From: Gordonia insulae
GTDB taxonomy: Bacteria; Actinomycetota; Actinomycetes; Mycobacteriales; Mycobacteriaceae
Direction: 5' to 3'
Assembly: GCF_003855095.1 (NCBI RefSeq)
Contig: NZ_CP033972.1
Span: 1,364,001-1,428,000, forward strand
Length of the DNA: 64,000 nucleotides
A program made the translations under genes and the position numbers. The number at the start of each line of letters is the position of its first letter. The stretch's first letter is position 1. Shown here in pieces: positions 9,875 through 18,534 of the stretch. The notes beneath the pieces were generated by a model that was given only the letters and a program-made list of their open reading frames with translations, ran no database searches and was not told the origin of the DNA.

Positions 9875-10714
9875 ATGAGCACAACCACCGGGTTCGACGT
9901 CGACGCGTACTTCCAGCGCATCGGGTACTCGGGTGCGGTGGCGCCGACGCTCGACACCCTCACCGCACTCGTCGCCGCGCATGTACGCCACATCCCGTTC
10001 GAGAACCTGGACCCCCTGACGGGCACGCCGGTCGACCGACTCGATCCGGAGAGCTTGCAGGACAAGCTTGTTCGCCGCCGAAGAGGCGGATTCTGCTATG
10101 AACAGAACGGCCTGTTCCGATACGCCCTCCGCGCACTCGGCTATGGCGTCGAGCCACTCGCCGGTCGTGTCGTCTGGATGAGGCCACCGGGCCCGTTGCC
10201 CGCCGAGACCCATCAACTGCTGTCCGTCGCGGTCCCCGACGAGCCCGGCAGACTGCTCGTCGATGTGGGCTTCGGCGGCCAGACACCCACCGCCCCGCTG
10301 CATTTCACCATCGGCGAGGAACAGCCGACAGACCTCGAGCCGTTCCGTATCGTCGCGACCGACGACGAACGGTTGCTGCGGATGGAGTCCCGGATCGGCG
10401 GCGAATGGCGTCCGCTCTATCTGTTCAGCCCGAACCCGCGACCGGAGATCGACAGTGTGGTCGGCAGCTGGTTCGCATCCACACACACCGGATCGCATTT
10501 CCGCAGTCGCCTGACGGCATGCGCGATCGTCGGCGACGCCCGGTGGAACCTGGGCGGCCGCACTCTCACCATCCATTCCGCGCAGGGCGCGACCGACAAA
10601 CGCAGACTCGCCGACGCCGACGAGGTGCTGGATCTGCTCGCCGGCGGGTTCGGCATCGACCTCACCGGAATCGAGGGGCTCGGCGACCGTGTCGGCGAAG
10701 TCCTCGACAACTGA
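9875..10714 (+). CDS. nat: Arylamine N-acetyltransferase
   Basis: 279 residues, normal for bacterial NAT. The catalytic triad is complete: Cys74 in RRGGFCYEQN, His113 in THQLLSV and Asp130 in LLVDVGFGG. The enzyme moves an acetyl group from acetyl-CoA (or propionyl-CoA) to arylamines and hydrazines; in mycobacteria NAT acetylates isoniazid and is linked to cholesterol catabolism. Here it is not next to the hsa cholesterol genes but follows poxB on the same strand. The start ATG at 9875 gives the expected N-terminus DVDAYFQRIGY. Confidence 0.92.
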   Translation: MSTTTGFDVDAYFQRIGYSGAVAPTLDTLTALVAAHVRHIPFENLDPLTGTPVDRLDPESLQDKLVRRRRGGFCYEQNGLFRYALRALGYGVEPLAGRVVWMRPPGPLPAETHQLLSVAVPDEPGRLLVDVGFGGQTPTAPLHFTIGEEQPTDLEPFRIVATDDERLLRMESRIGGEWRPLYLFSPNPRPEIDSVVGSWFASTHTGSHFRSRLTACAIVGDARWNLGGRTLTIHSAQGATDKRRLADADEVLDLLAGGFGIDLTGIEGLGDRVGEVLDN

Positions 10715-10726
10715 ACGCCGAGAGAC

Positions 10727-11542
10727 TCACTCGGCCCGGGAGAACTCCGACGCCCGCGCCACCTGCTCGGGCGTGATCGCGACGCCGGTGTAACGCTCGA
10801 ACTGCCGCGCCGCCTGCAGCGCGATCACCTCGGCGCCGCTGATCACCCGTTTGCCCGCGTCGCGACCGGCACGGACCAGAGGTGTGTCGGCGGGAAACGC
10901 CACCACGTCGAAGACGACATCGGCCGCGGCGATCTGCTCCCGATCGAAGGCGAGCACCTCCTCGTCGGCGCCGCGCATCCCCAGCGGGGTCACGTTGACC
11001 AGAACAGACGTCCCCGGTGCCGGATCATCGGCCGAATACCGAAAGCCGTACTTGTCCGCCAGTGCCCCACCGGACGTGCCATTGCGGGCGACCACGGTGA
11101 CATCATCGAATCCCGAACCGCGGAAGGCCGCGACCACCGCCTTGGCCATCCCGCCCGAACCGCGGACGGCGACCGACGCCGCCGGGTCGAGGGAGTGCTC
11201 GGCGATGAGGTTCGCCACCGCCTCGTAATCGGTGTTGGATGCGGTCAGCCGACCGTCGTCGTTCACGATCGTGTTCACCGATTCGATCGCCGCCGCGGAC
11301 TCCTCCAACCGGTCGACGAGCGGGATCACCGCTTCCTTGAAGGGCATCGAGACCGAGCACCCCCGGATGCCGAGGGCGCGGACACCGCGGACGGCTCCCT
11401 CGATGTCGTCCGTGGTGAAGGCCTTGTAGATGAAGTTCAGCCCGAGTTCGTCGTACAGGTGATTGTGGAATCGCGTGCCGATGTTCGACGGCCGACCGGC
11501 CAGTGAGATACACAGCGTCATGTCCTTGTTGAGGATGGGCAT
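10727..11542 (-). CDS. Shikimate dehydrogenase-like protein with atypical substrate site
   Basis: 271 residues with the AroE two-domain layout. Conserved: the N-terminal fold, a lysine in VSMPFKEAV at the place of the AroE catalytic lysine, NTIV, NTDYEAV with the catalytic aspartate, and a Rossmann GSGGMAKAV loop. Altered: the usual N-terminal S-x-S pair that binds the shikimate carboxylate is replaced by NIGTRFHN. It is therefore probably an AroE paralogue with another substrate rather than the aromatic-pathway enzyme. The gene is convergent with nat (12 bases apart) and divergent from the SRPBCC gene. Confidence 0.75.
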   Translation of the reverse strand: MPILNKDMTLCISLAGRPSNIGTRFHNHLYDELGLNFIYKAFTTDDIEGAVRGVRALGIRGCSVSMPFKEAVIPLVDRLEESAAAIESVNTIVNDDGRLTASNTDYEAVANLIAEHSLDPAASVAVRGSGGMAKAVVAAFRGSGFDDVTVVARNGTSGGALADKYGFRYSADDPAPGTSVLVNVTPLGMRGADEEVLAFDREQIAAADVVFDVVAFPADTPLVRAGRDAGKRVISGAEVIALQAARQFERYTGVAITPEQVARASEFSRAE

Positions 11543-11613
11543 GACGCAAACACTACGACCGGACCGGATCGTGCGGGGCCACTCGCCGCGTCCGGCGCAG
11601 TAGTGTCGCGGGC

Positions 11614-12015
11614 ATGACCGCGATGCGCAGCCGGCATGTCTCCCTCGTCATCCCCGCGAGCGCCCAGGAGGTCTATGCGTTCGCCGCCGACCCGGACAAT
11701 CTGGCGGCCTGGGCCGCAGGCCTGGCCGCGGGGGTCCGCCGCGACGGCGACCTGCTGATCGCCGATTCTCCGATGGGCGAGGTGACCGTCCATTTCGCAC
11801 CGCCGAATCCGTTCGGGATCCTCGATCATGACGTGACCCTGCCGGACGGCTCGGTCGTCTCGAATCCCCTTCGCGTGATCGACCATCCGGAGGGGGCCGA
11901 GGTCGTGTTCACGGTGCGGCAGCGAGACATGACCGACGATCAGTTCGATGCGGACTGCGACGCGGTCGCGCGTGATCTCACCGCACTGCGCGACGCCGTC
12001 ACCGGACCCCACTGA
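11614..12015 (+). CDS. SRPBCC (polyketide cyclase/START-like) family protein
   Basis: 133 residues. The N-terminal SLVIPASAQEVYAFAADPDNLAAW is the usual SRPBCC opening (beta strand followed by the V/F-x-A-DP-xN-x-x-W helix), and a C-terminal helix with repeated aspartates and leucines closes the helix-grip fold. Such proteins bind hydrophobic ligands; the biochemical role is not evident. It is transcribed away from the AroE-like gene with 71 bases between their starts. Confidence 0.75.
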   Translation: MTAMRSRHVSLVIPASAQEVYAFAADPDNLAAWAAGLAAGVRRDGDLLIADSPMGEVTVHFAPPNPFGILDHDVTLPDGSVVSNPLRVIDHPEGAEVVFTVRQRDMTDDQFDADCDAVARDLTALRDAVTGPH

Positions 12016-12146
12016 CGCACTCCGCCCGGATCGGCCAGGGACCCGAGACCGGATCGTGACCGTCGAGATCCGGCAGTTCGTGATGCTCATGCACCACACT
12101 GACCTCAATAGTCACATGAGTCACATGTGTAACTTCGGGAGGTCTC

Positions 12147-13505
12147 GTGCGACGACGGCTCGCGCAATGCGTACGCATCACCCTTGTCGGAGCCCTGGCG
12201 ACATCCGCGTCCGTTCTGGCCCTGTCCCACGGTGCCGGACCGGCCGACGCGGCCCCCTGCGGTAACGGCGGATTCGGGTCCAGCTCGCTCGACACCGGAT
12301 CTCTGGGATCGAGTGGGTCGTCCGGCTCCAGTGGCTCCAGTGGATCGTCCGGTAGTTCGGACATTCCCAACATCGGCCCCCAGGGCCCGCTCGTACCGTT
12401 CGTCGGGGCCAATACCCGCACGATCGGCTGGGTCACCGGTCCACTGAGCAGCAATCGCACCTTCAGCAGGTTCGGCATCTCCGGCACCGATCTCGGCGTC
12501 AGCTGGGACAACGGCAGCGGCCAGACACTGATGGCCTTCGGCGACACTTTCGGCAACTGCAACGTCGCCGGGCAGCAATGGCGCCACAACGTCCTCCTGC
12601 GGACCACCGACGATCAATTGTCCGACGGAATCCGGGTACCCGACGGCGTGGCCGGTGATCCGAGGTCGGGCACCGTGATCGCGCCGGGTCAGCCAAACTT
12701 CGCCCAGCAACTCATCCCATCACTCGGCGTCGCGAACATCGAGGTCACCACGATCCCGACGGCCGCGATCTCGCTACCCCACGGTTCCGGGCACCGCCAG
12801 TACATCAACTACATGTCGGTCCGGTCCTGGGGTACGGCGGGAAACTGGGTCACCAACTTCTCGGCGATCGCCTACTCGGATGACAACGGCCAGACCTGGC
12901 AGACGGATCGGTCCACCATCCGCATCAACGCACCGATCTCGCTGGCGTTGCCCGCCGATCTGCCGTCGGTCGAGTACAACAACGGCAAGTTCCAGCAGGG
13001 CGCCTACGTTCGCGGCCGGGCCGACTCGCCCGAGGAGAAGGACTACATCTATCAGTTCGGCACCCCGAATGGGCGATTCGGCGCGGCCTTCCTGGCGAGG
13101 TTCAAGCCCGAGGACATCCTGTCGCTGGATCGCTATCAGTACTGGGCCGGCAACACCCGTCGCTGGGTCGACGACATCACCGAGATCCCCGACGACGGGT
13201 CCGCGATCGTCGTGCCGGCTCCCGTCACCGAACTGTCGGTGGCCTGGAGTCCCTACCTGAACAAGTATGTGATGCTCGACGGCGACAACGAGATCAGCCT
13301 CCGGACAGCGGATCACCCCGAAGGACCCTGGAGCGCCCGTACCACCCTGGTGCCGCCGGGGCTCGTCGTGCTCTACGGTCCGATGATGCTCCCGCAGTCG
13401 CCCGCGCTACAGGGCGATTCGAAGGATCTGTATTTCAACGCCTCGCGGTGGAGCGACTACAACGTCATGCTGCTGAAGACAGATCTCAGCCGGATGCGGC
13501 GATAG
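12147..13505 (+). CDS. Secreted DUF4185-type protein with glycine/serine linker
   Basis: 452 residues from a GTG at 12147 that sits 5 bases after GGGAGGT. Residues 1-36 form a signal peptide (MRRR n-region, hydrophobic core, cleavage near ADA-AP). A Gly/Ser tract at about 47-75 links to one DUF4185 domain (WVTGPLSSNRT... GDTFGN ... YSPYLNKYVML-like five-bladed propeller motifs such as FGDTFG and AWSPYLNKYVML). Mycobacterial relatives are exported proteins of unknown function with a beta-propeller, glycosidase-like fold. No catalytic assignment is possible by eye. A conserved secreted location is the firm part of this call. Confidence 0.8.
   Translation: MRRRLAQCVRITLVGALATSASVLALSHGAGPADAAPCGNGGFGSSSLDTGSLGSSGSSGSSGSSGSSGSSDIPNIGPQGPLVPFVGANTRTIGWVTGPLSSNRTFSRFGISGTDLGVSWDNGSGQTLMAFGDTFGNCNVAGQQWRHNVLLRTTDDQLSDGIRVPDGVAGDPRSGTVIAPGQPNFAQQLIPSLGVANIEVTTIPTAAISLPHGSGHRQYINYMSVRSWGTAGNWVTNFSAIAYSDDNGQTWQTDRSTIRINAPISLALPADLPSVEYNNGKFQQGAYVRGRADSPEEKDYIYQFGTPNGRFGAAFLARFKPEDILSLDRYQYWAGNTRRWVDDITEIPDDGSAIVVPAPVTELSVAWSPYLNKYVMLDGDNEISLRTADHPEGPWSARTTLVPPGLVVLYGPMMLPQSPALQGDSKDLYFNASRWSDYNVMLLKTDLSRMRR
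12304..12358 (+). repeat. Short (GGS/GSS)n coding repeat
   Basis: Imperfect 9-base units (GGCTCCAGT-like) encode six Gly-Ser-Ser triplets in the secreted DUF4185 protein. The tract is a flexible linker between the signal peptide and the propeller and could vary in length by slippage. Confidence 0.7.
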
Positions 13506-13530
13506 ACCGCAGCCGCAGGCCGGCCGTCGA

Positions 13531-15900
13531 TCACCGACCGAATCCTGCGTCGCGCAACGCCTGTGCCATCGACCCGCTCGGTTGATCGCGCTGCGTCCGC
13601 CCCGAGTCCCGTCGCCCGTTCTGCGATCGGGCATTCCGGTCGCCGCCCTTCGGCCCCCGGGCAGGCGTGCGAGTCTCGCCGCGGTCCTTACCCGGACCCC
13701 GCTTGGCGCTTCGGGTCTCGTCGTCGAGCCGCAGGGTCAGTCCGATCCGCTGGCGTTCGACGTCCACATCGACGACCTTGACGCGGACCACCTGTCCGGA
13801 CCGCACCACCTCGTGCGGGTCGGAGACGAAGCGATCCGACATCGCCGACACGTGGACGAGTCCGTCCTGATGCACACCGACGTCCACGAAGGCGCCGAAC
13901 GCCGCGACGTTGGTGACCACGCCCTCGAGCACCATGCCGGGCTCGAGGTCGGCGACCTTCTCGACGCCCGCGGCGAAGGTCGCCGTCGCGAACGCCGGTC
14001 GGGGATCGCGGCCCGGCTTCTCGAGCTCGGCGAAGATGTCGGTGACGGTCGGCAGACCGAAACGGTCGTCGGCGAAGTCCGCCGGGCGCAGGCCACGCAG
14101 GGTGCGCGAGTCGCCGATCAGTTCGGTGATCGCCAGCCCGGAGCGATCCAGGATACGGCGGACCACCGGGTACGCCTCGGGGTGCACACCGGAGGAGTCC
14201 AGCGGGTCCTCCCCGTCGCGGATGCGCAGGAACCCGGCACACTGTTCGAAGGCCTTGGGCCCCAGGCGCGCGACGTCGAGCAACCCCTTACGGCTACGGA
14301 ACGGTCCGGCCTGGTCACGATGCGCGACGATCGCCGAGGCCAGCGCCGGGGTCACGCCGGACACCCGGGACAGCAGCGGCACGGATGCGGTGTTCAGGTC
14401 CACCCCGACCGCATTCACCGCGTCCTCCACGACGGCGTCCAGACTCCGTGCGAGGGTGCCCGGGGTCACGTCGTGCTGGTACTGGCCGACACCGATCGAC
14501 TTCGGGTCGATCTTCACCAACTCGGCGAGCGGATCCTGCAGGCGCCGGGCGATGGAGACCGCGCCGCGGAGCGACACATCGAGCTGGGGCAGCTCCTTGG
14601 ACGCATACTCCGACGCCGAGTACACCGACGCGCCCGCCTCGCTGACGATCGCCTTGGCCGGCACGCGGGCACCCGCGGCACGGATGTCGTTGACGAGTTC
14701 GGTTGCCAGCGCATCCGTTTCGCGAGACGCGGTGCCGTTGCCGATCGCGACGAGCTCGACGTCGTGGCGCGCGACGAGCGCGGCGAGGGTCGCCTTGGCC
14801 TGATCCCACTGCTTCTGGGGCTGGTGGGGGTAGATCGCGCAGGTGTCGAGCACCTTGCCGGTGCCGTCGACGACGGCGACCTTGACACCGGTCCGGAAGC
14901 CGGGGTCGAGGCCGAGAGTGGCACGGGTGCCGGCCGGCGCGGCGAGCAGCAGATCCTTGAGGTTGGTGGCGAACACCGCGACCGCATCGGCCTCGGCACG
15001 CTGGCGCAGGCGAACCCGCGCCTCGATGGACGCCGAGACCATCAACTTGGTGCGCCACGCCCAGCGGGCGGTACCCACCAGCCACGGCGTGGCCGGGCCG
15101 GGATGAGATCCGTCGATGCCGAGTGTGGCGGCGACCATCGCCTCATAGGCGTCGTCCTCGCCGCCGTCGAGGGTCAGCGTCAGCGCCTCCTCCTTCTCAC
15201 CGCGCAGCACCGCCAGCACGCGATGCGACGGCATCGACTCCACCGGCTCGGAGAACTCGAAGTAGTCCCGGAACTTCTGCGCCGCCGGGGTGGCGGCCGC
15301 GGCCTCGGATCGGGGCGCGGTCCGCATCGAGGCACCCGCCCAGAACCTCTCCCGGATCGCGCCGACGAGTTCGGCATCCTCGGCGGCCCGCTCCACCAGG
15401 ATCTGACGCGCGCCGTCGAGGGCCGCCGCGGCGTCGGCGACGTTCTCGCCGACGAATCCGGCCGCGACGTCATCGGGTACCACGGACGGATCGTCGAGCA
15501 GCCGATCGGCGAGGGGCTCGAGCCCGGCCTCACGCGCGATCTGCGCCTTCGTCCGCCGCTTGGGCTTGTACGGCAGGTAGATGTCCTCGATCCTGGCCTT
15601 CGTCTCGGCGGCCAGCAGTGCCGCCCGCAGATCGTCGGTGAGCTTGCCCTGTTCCTCGATCGAGGCCAGAACCGCGTCGCGCCGATCGTCGAGTTCGCGC
15701 AGATATCGGAGACGCTCGTCGAGCGTGCGGAGCTGGGCGTCGTCGAGACTCCCGGTCACCTCTTTGCGATAGCGGGCGATGAACGGCACCGTCGAGCCCT
15801 CGTCGAGCAGCCTGACCGCCGCGGCGACCTGCCCCTCCCCGACCGACAGTTCCTCGGCGATGCGTGTGTTCACGGACTTCACAGCTGAGCTCGAATTCAC
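13531..15900 (-). CDS. tex: Tex-family RNA-binding transcription accessory protein
   Basis: 789 residues, full length for Tex. Visible domains: N-terminal Tex helical region with VPFIARYRKEVTGSLDDAQL at about 40, a YqgF-like RNase H fold with LGLDPGFRTG near 325, helix-hairpin-helix repeats at about 500-560 (LNTASVPLLSRVSGV; FRSRKGLLDVARLGPKAFEQ), and a C-terminal S1 RNA-binding domain at about 648-720 (GMVLEGVVTNVAAFGAFVDVG). The tail is lysine/arginine-rich. Tex binds nucleic acids and influences transcription and toxin expression in several bacteria. The gene is convergent with the DUF4185 gene and stands alone. Confidence 0.93.
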   Translation of the reverse strand: MNSSSAVKSVNTRIAEELSVGEGQVAAAVRLLDEGSTVPFIARYRKEVTGSLDDAQLRTLDERLRYLRELDDRRDAVLASIEEQGKLTDDLRAALLAAETKARIEDIYLPYKPKRRTKAQIAREAGLEPLADRLLDDPSVVPDDVAAGFVGENVADAAAALDGARQILVERAAEDAELVGAIRERFWAGASMRTAPRSEAAAATPAAQKFRDYFEFSEPVESMPSHRVLAVLRGEKEEALTLTLDGGEDDAYEAMVAATLGIDGSHPGPATPWLVGTARWAWRTKLMVSASIEARVRLRQRAEADAVAVFATNLKDLLLAAPAGTRATLGLDPGFRTGVKVAVVDGTGKVLDTCAIYPHQPQKQWDQAKATLAALVARHDVELVAIGNGTASRETDALATELVNDIRAAGARVPAKAIVSEAGASVYSASEYASKELPQLDVSLRGAVSIARRLQDPLAELVKIDPKSIGVGQYQHDVTPGTLARSLDAVVEDAVNAVGVDLNTASVPLLSRVSGVTPALASAIVAHRDQAGPFRSRKGLLDVARLGPKAFEQCAGFLRIRDGEDPLDSSGVHPEAYPVVRRILDRSGLAITELIGDSRTLRGLRPADFADDRFGLPTVTDIFAELEKPGRDPRPAFATATFAAGVEKVADLEPGMVLEGVVTNVAAFGAFVDVGVHQDGLVHVSAMSDRFVSDPHEVVRSGQVVRVKVVDVDVERQRIGLTLRLDDETRSAKRGPGKDRGETRTPARGPKGGDRNARSQNGRRDSGRTQRDQPSGSMAQALRDAGFGR

Positions 15901-16066
15901 TCGCAGGACCCTACCGAAGTCCTCGGACGCCGGCCGACATCTGCCTCACCCGGAGGGTCCGACCCATTGTCGTCACCATCGGATTCGGACATTCGGCCGT
16001 GGCCATCACGACTCTGCGGAGATAATCGGTCCTGCCGGTGATGCCTCCGAGTAAAGGATTCGATCC

Positions 16067-17683
16067 ATGACTGACGTCGACGTGCTGGTGGCCGGTGCAG
16101 GACCCATCGGCCTGACGGCCGCGATCGAGCTCCGCCGCCGCGGAGTGGCGGTCCGGATCGTCGATCCATTGCTCGAGCCGCCGCAATACGCGAAGGCCGT
16201 CGGCGTCCAGCCCCGAACGCTCGAGGTGTTCGAGGGGATGGGGGTGCTGCGCGAGATCCTCGACGCCGGGATCGAGATGCGCGGCCAGATCGTCTTCGTG
16301 AACGGCGCCGAGAGCGGCCGCATCGATCTCGAACTGCCCACCGACATCCCGTTCCGGTTCCATTCGATCCCGCAGTACGAGACCGAACGCGTTCTCCGCG
16401 AACGGCTCGCCGACTTCGGGACCACGATCGAACGTGGTGTGCGGGTGACCGGTTTCGAGCAGGACGCCGACCAGGTCACCATCACCCTCGAGAGCTCAGA
16501 CGGTACGGAGGACGTGCATGCCGGATATCTGATCGGCTGCGACGGCGCGCACAGCATCGTGCGAAAGACCTTGGGCCTCACCTTCGAGGGCGGTGCATTC
16601 GACGAGCAGTACATGCTCGGCGACGTCGCGGTGGACTGGTCACAGCCCCGTGGATACGGCGTGCGGTCGATGCATCAGACCGACGGCACGACCGACGACC
16701 TGCTCGTCTGTATCCCCCTGCCCGGCCACGGTCGCTATCGCATGTCGATGCTCGTGCCCGACGAACTCGCCGCCCCGCCGCCCACCGCGGGCGACGGCAT
16801 CGCGCACGGCTTCGAAGGACCACGCGCGCCGGAGTTGTCACACATCCAGGCGGTGGTCGACCGGCTGTCCCCCGAGCCCGCGACCGTCTCGGACATGCGC
16901 TGGTCGTCGGTGTTCCGGATCAGTCATCGGATCGTCGACTCGTATGGGCGCGGACGGGTTTTCGTCGCCGGGGATGCCGCGCACATCCACCCGCCGACCG
17001 GGGCCCAGGGCATGAACACGGGCATCCAGGATGCGCACAACCTGGCCTGGAAGGTCGCGTTGGCGGTCGAGGGTGTCGCGGCGGACACGCTGCTGGCCAG
17101 CTACGACGCCGAACGCCGACCCGTCGGCGAGGAGGTGGTCGGGCGAACGGTCCAGAGTGCGCGGGAGGGAATCGGGGCCGACTCATCGGATCCGAGCCAC
17201 ATCATGCGCCGTGAGGCGCAGTTGCTCATCAGCTACGCGGGGAGCCCGATCGTCGACACCACCGTCGACGGTCCCGGACCGGTGCCGGGTGAGCGCGCCC
17301 CCGACGCCTACGGTCTCTCGCGGGATGTGATCAACTTCCCGATCCGTCTCTTCTCACTGCTCGATCGGCGTCGGCACACCGCCCTGCTCTACGCCGACGA
17401 ATCTGCCGGTCCCGCGGACGTTGTCACGGCCGAGGCCCTCGCCGAGCGCATCTCCGCCGCCGCACACGGGCAACTCGACGTCTACCTCGTCGCGTCCCCC
17501 GAGGCACAGGTCGGCAGCACCGTGCTGCCGCTCGTCCGCGATGCCGACGGGCTCTTCGCCGCGGCCTATCACCCACGGGGCGGCACGGTCTATGTCGTGC
17601 GGCCCGACGGATACCTCGGCTATCGGGGCCCGTCCGATGATCCCGACGCCGCCACGAAGCACCTGGGAGCGACGTTCGCCTGA
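16067..17683 (+). CDS. FAD-dependent aromatic monooxygenase (PheA/TfdB type)
   Basis: 538 residues. The three flavoprotein hydroxylase signatures are present: GxGxxG as VLVAGAGPIGLTAA near residue 6, a DG motif in YLIGCDGAHSIVRK near 150, and the GD motif GRVFVAGDAAHIHPPTGAQG near 300. The C-terminal thioredoxin-like region is shortened but present. Such enzymes hydroxylate phenols or polyketides with NAD(P)H and O2. It is convergent with the secreted-protein gene at 17708. No neighbouring ring-cleavage gene is seen, so the substrate is open. Confidence 0.85.
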   Translation: MTDVDVLVAGAGPIGLTAAIELRRRGVAVRIVDPLLEPPQYAKAVGVQPRTLEVFEGMGVLREILDAGIEMRGQIVFVNGAESGRIDLELPTDIPFRFHSIPQYETERVLRERLADFGTTIERGVRVTGFEQDADQVTITLESSDGTEDVHAGYLIGCDGAHSIVRKTLGLTFEGGAFDEQYMLGDVAVDWSQPRGYGVRSMHQTDGTTDDLLVCIPLPGHGRYRMSMLVPDELAAPPPTAGDGIAHGFEGPRAPELSHIQAVVDRLSPEPATVSDMRWSSVFRISHRIVDSYGRGRVFVAGDAAHIHPPTGAQGMNTGIQDAHNLAWKVALAVEGVAADTLLASYDAERRPVGEEVVGRTVQSAREGIGADSSDPSHIMRREAQLLISYAGSPIVDTTVDGPGPVPGERAPDAYGLSRDVINFPIRLFSLLDRRRHTALLYADESAGPADVVTAEALAERISAAAHGQLDVYLVASPEAQVGSTVLPLVRDADGLFAAAYHPRGGTVYVVRPDGYLGYRGPSDDPDAATKHLGATFA

Positions 17684-17707
17684 ACCCGCTCGGCGTGCAG
17701 AGTCCGC

Positions 17708-18340
17708 TCAGCTCAGTGCGAACGCTCCGCCGGTGGGCTGCGGGGGTGTCGTCGACCGGCCGCCGCCGATATCTCGGCCGATCCACACGGTCGGGGTCAG
17801 CTGCCGGTACTCGTGGATGCTGATCGGCACACCACCGAAGTCCCTGGAGAAGTCTGCGGTGAACACCGGCTTCCCGTCGATGCGCGAGCCGCCCGAGGTC
17901 AGCGGACCACCGGCGTCGGCGCCCCAGACGTAGTTCTTGTGCACCCATGGTGCTCCACCCGGAGCGGTGGTGAAGGTGAGGGAATCACCGAGCTTGTTCT
18001 GCAGCGTGGTGAACGTGCGGGCCTGGTCGTACGGCAGCAACCGACCTCGGACCTGGAACGCCGGGAGCAATGCGATCGCCTTCTTGCCCACCGGCGCACT
18101 GCCCACCGGAGCCGCCTCGAACAGTTCGAGGATCTGCTCGCTCGAGCATCGGTGCTGCAGCGAGTCGACGGTGAGTCTGCGGTCTCCCGGATCGACCACA
18201 CAGGAACGGTCCGGCCCGGTTGCGGTGGAACCTGGCATGTTCGACGGGGCAGCGGATGCGGGGGCAGACGTGACGGCGGCGCTGATCAGACCGATCAGCA
18301 GACCCGCCACCACAACTCCCCGAAGTCGGGTGATGATCAC
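17708..18340 (-). CDS. Putative secreted protein of unknown function
   Basis: The frame is open from an ATG at 18484, but the first 48 codons read as arginine-rich, non-coding-like sequence. Starting at the GTG at 18340 gives a clean signal peptide (VIITRLRG n-region, a hydrophobic core, cleavage near ASA-AP) and a 210-residue protein. The mature part has two cysteines (SCVVD and QHRCSSEQ), a PAFQVRGRLLPYDQARTF stretch and a tryptophan/glycine-rich C-terminus. No family recognised. It is divergent from the MFS exporter. Start is uncertain; the coding call for the C-terminal 200 residues is better supported. Confidence 0.6.
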   Translation of the reverse strand: MIITRLRGVVVAGLLIGLISAAVTSAPASAAPSNMPGSTATGPDRSCVVDPGDRRLTVDSLQHRCSSEQILELFEAAPVGSAPVGKKAIALLPAFQVRGRLLPYDQARTFTTLQNKLGDSLTFTTAPGGAPWVHKNYVWGADAGGPLTSGGSRIDGKPVFTADFSRDFGGVPISIHEYRQLTPTVWIGRDIGGGRSTTPPQPTGGAFALS

Positions 18341-18534
18341 CGCTGCAGTCAACCGGGCGCGACGCGCCAAGGCAAACGGAGTGGTCAGGAGGGGCTTCCA
18401 GCCCAGCGCCGGCCCGAGCCGGTTGGGCAAGCAGGTAGTTCTTCCCTGCCGTCGGCGGCGGGAAAGCGCCACATGCGAACGCATCCGCTTGCGACACTGG
18501 GAACGTCAACGAGCCGACGACCACAGGACTGCAG

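Noticed and set aside
13582..15888. 768-codon open frame on the plus strand opposite tex
   Set aside because: High-GC codon structure keeps the antisense frame open; tex has clear domains and the antisense translation has none.
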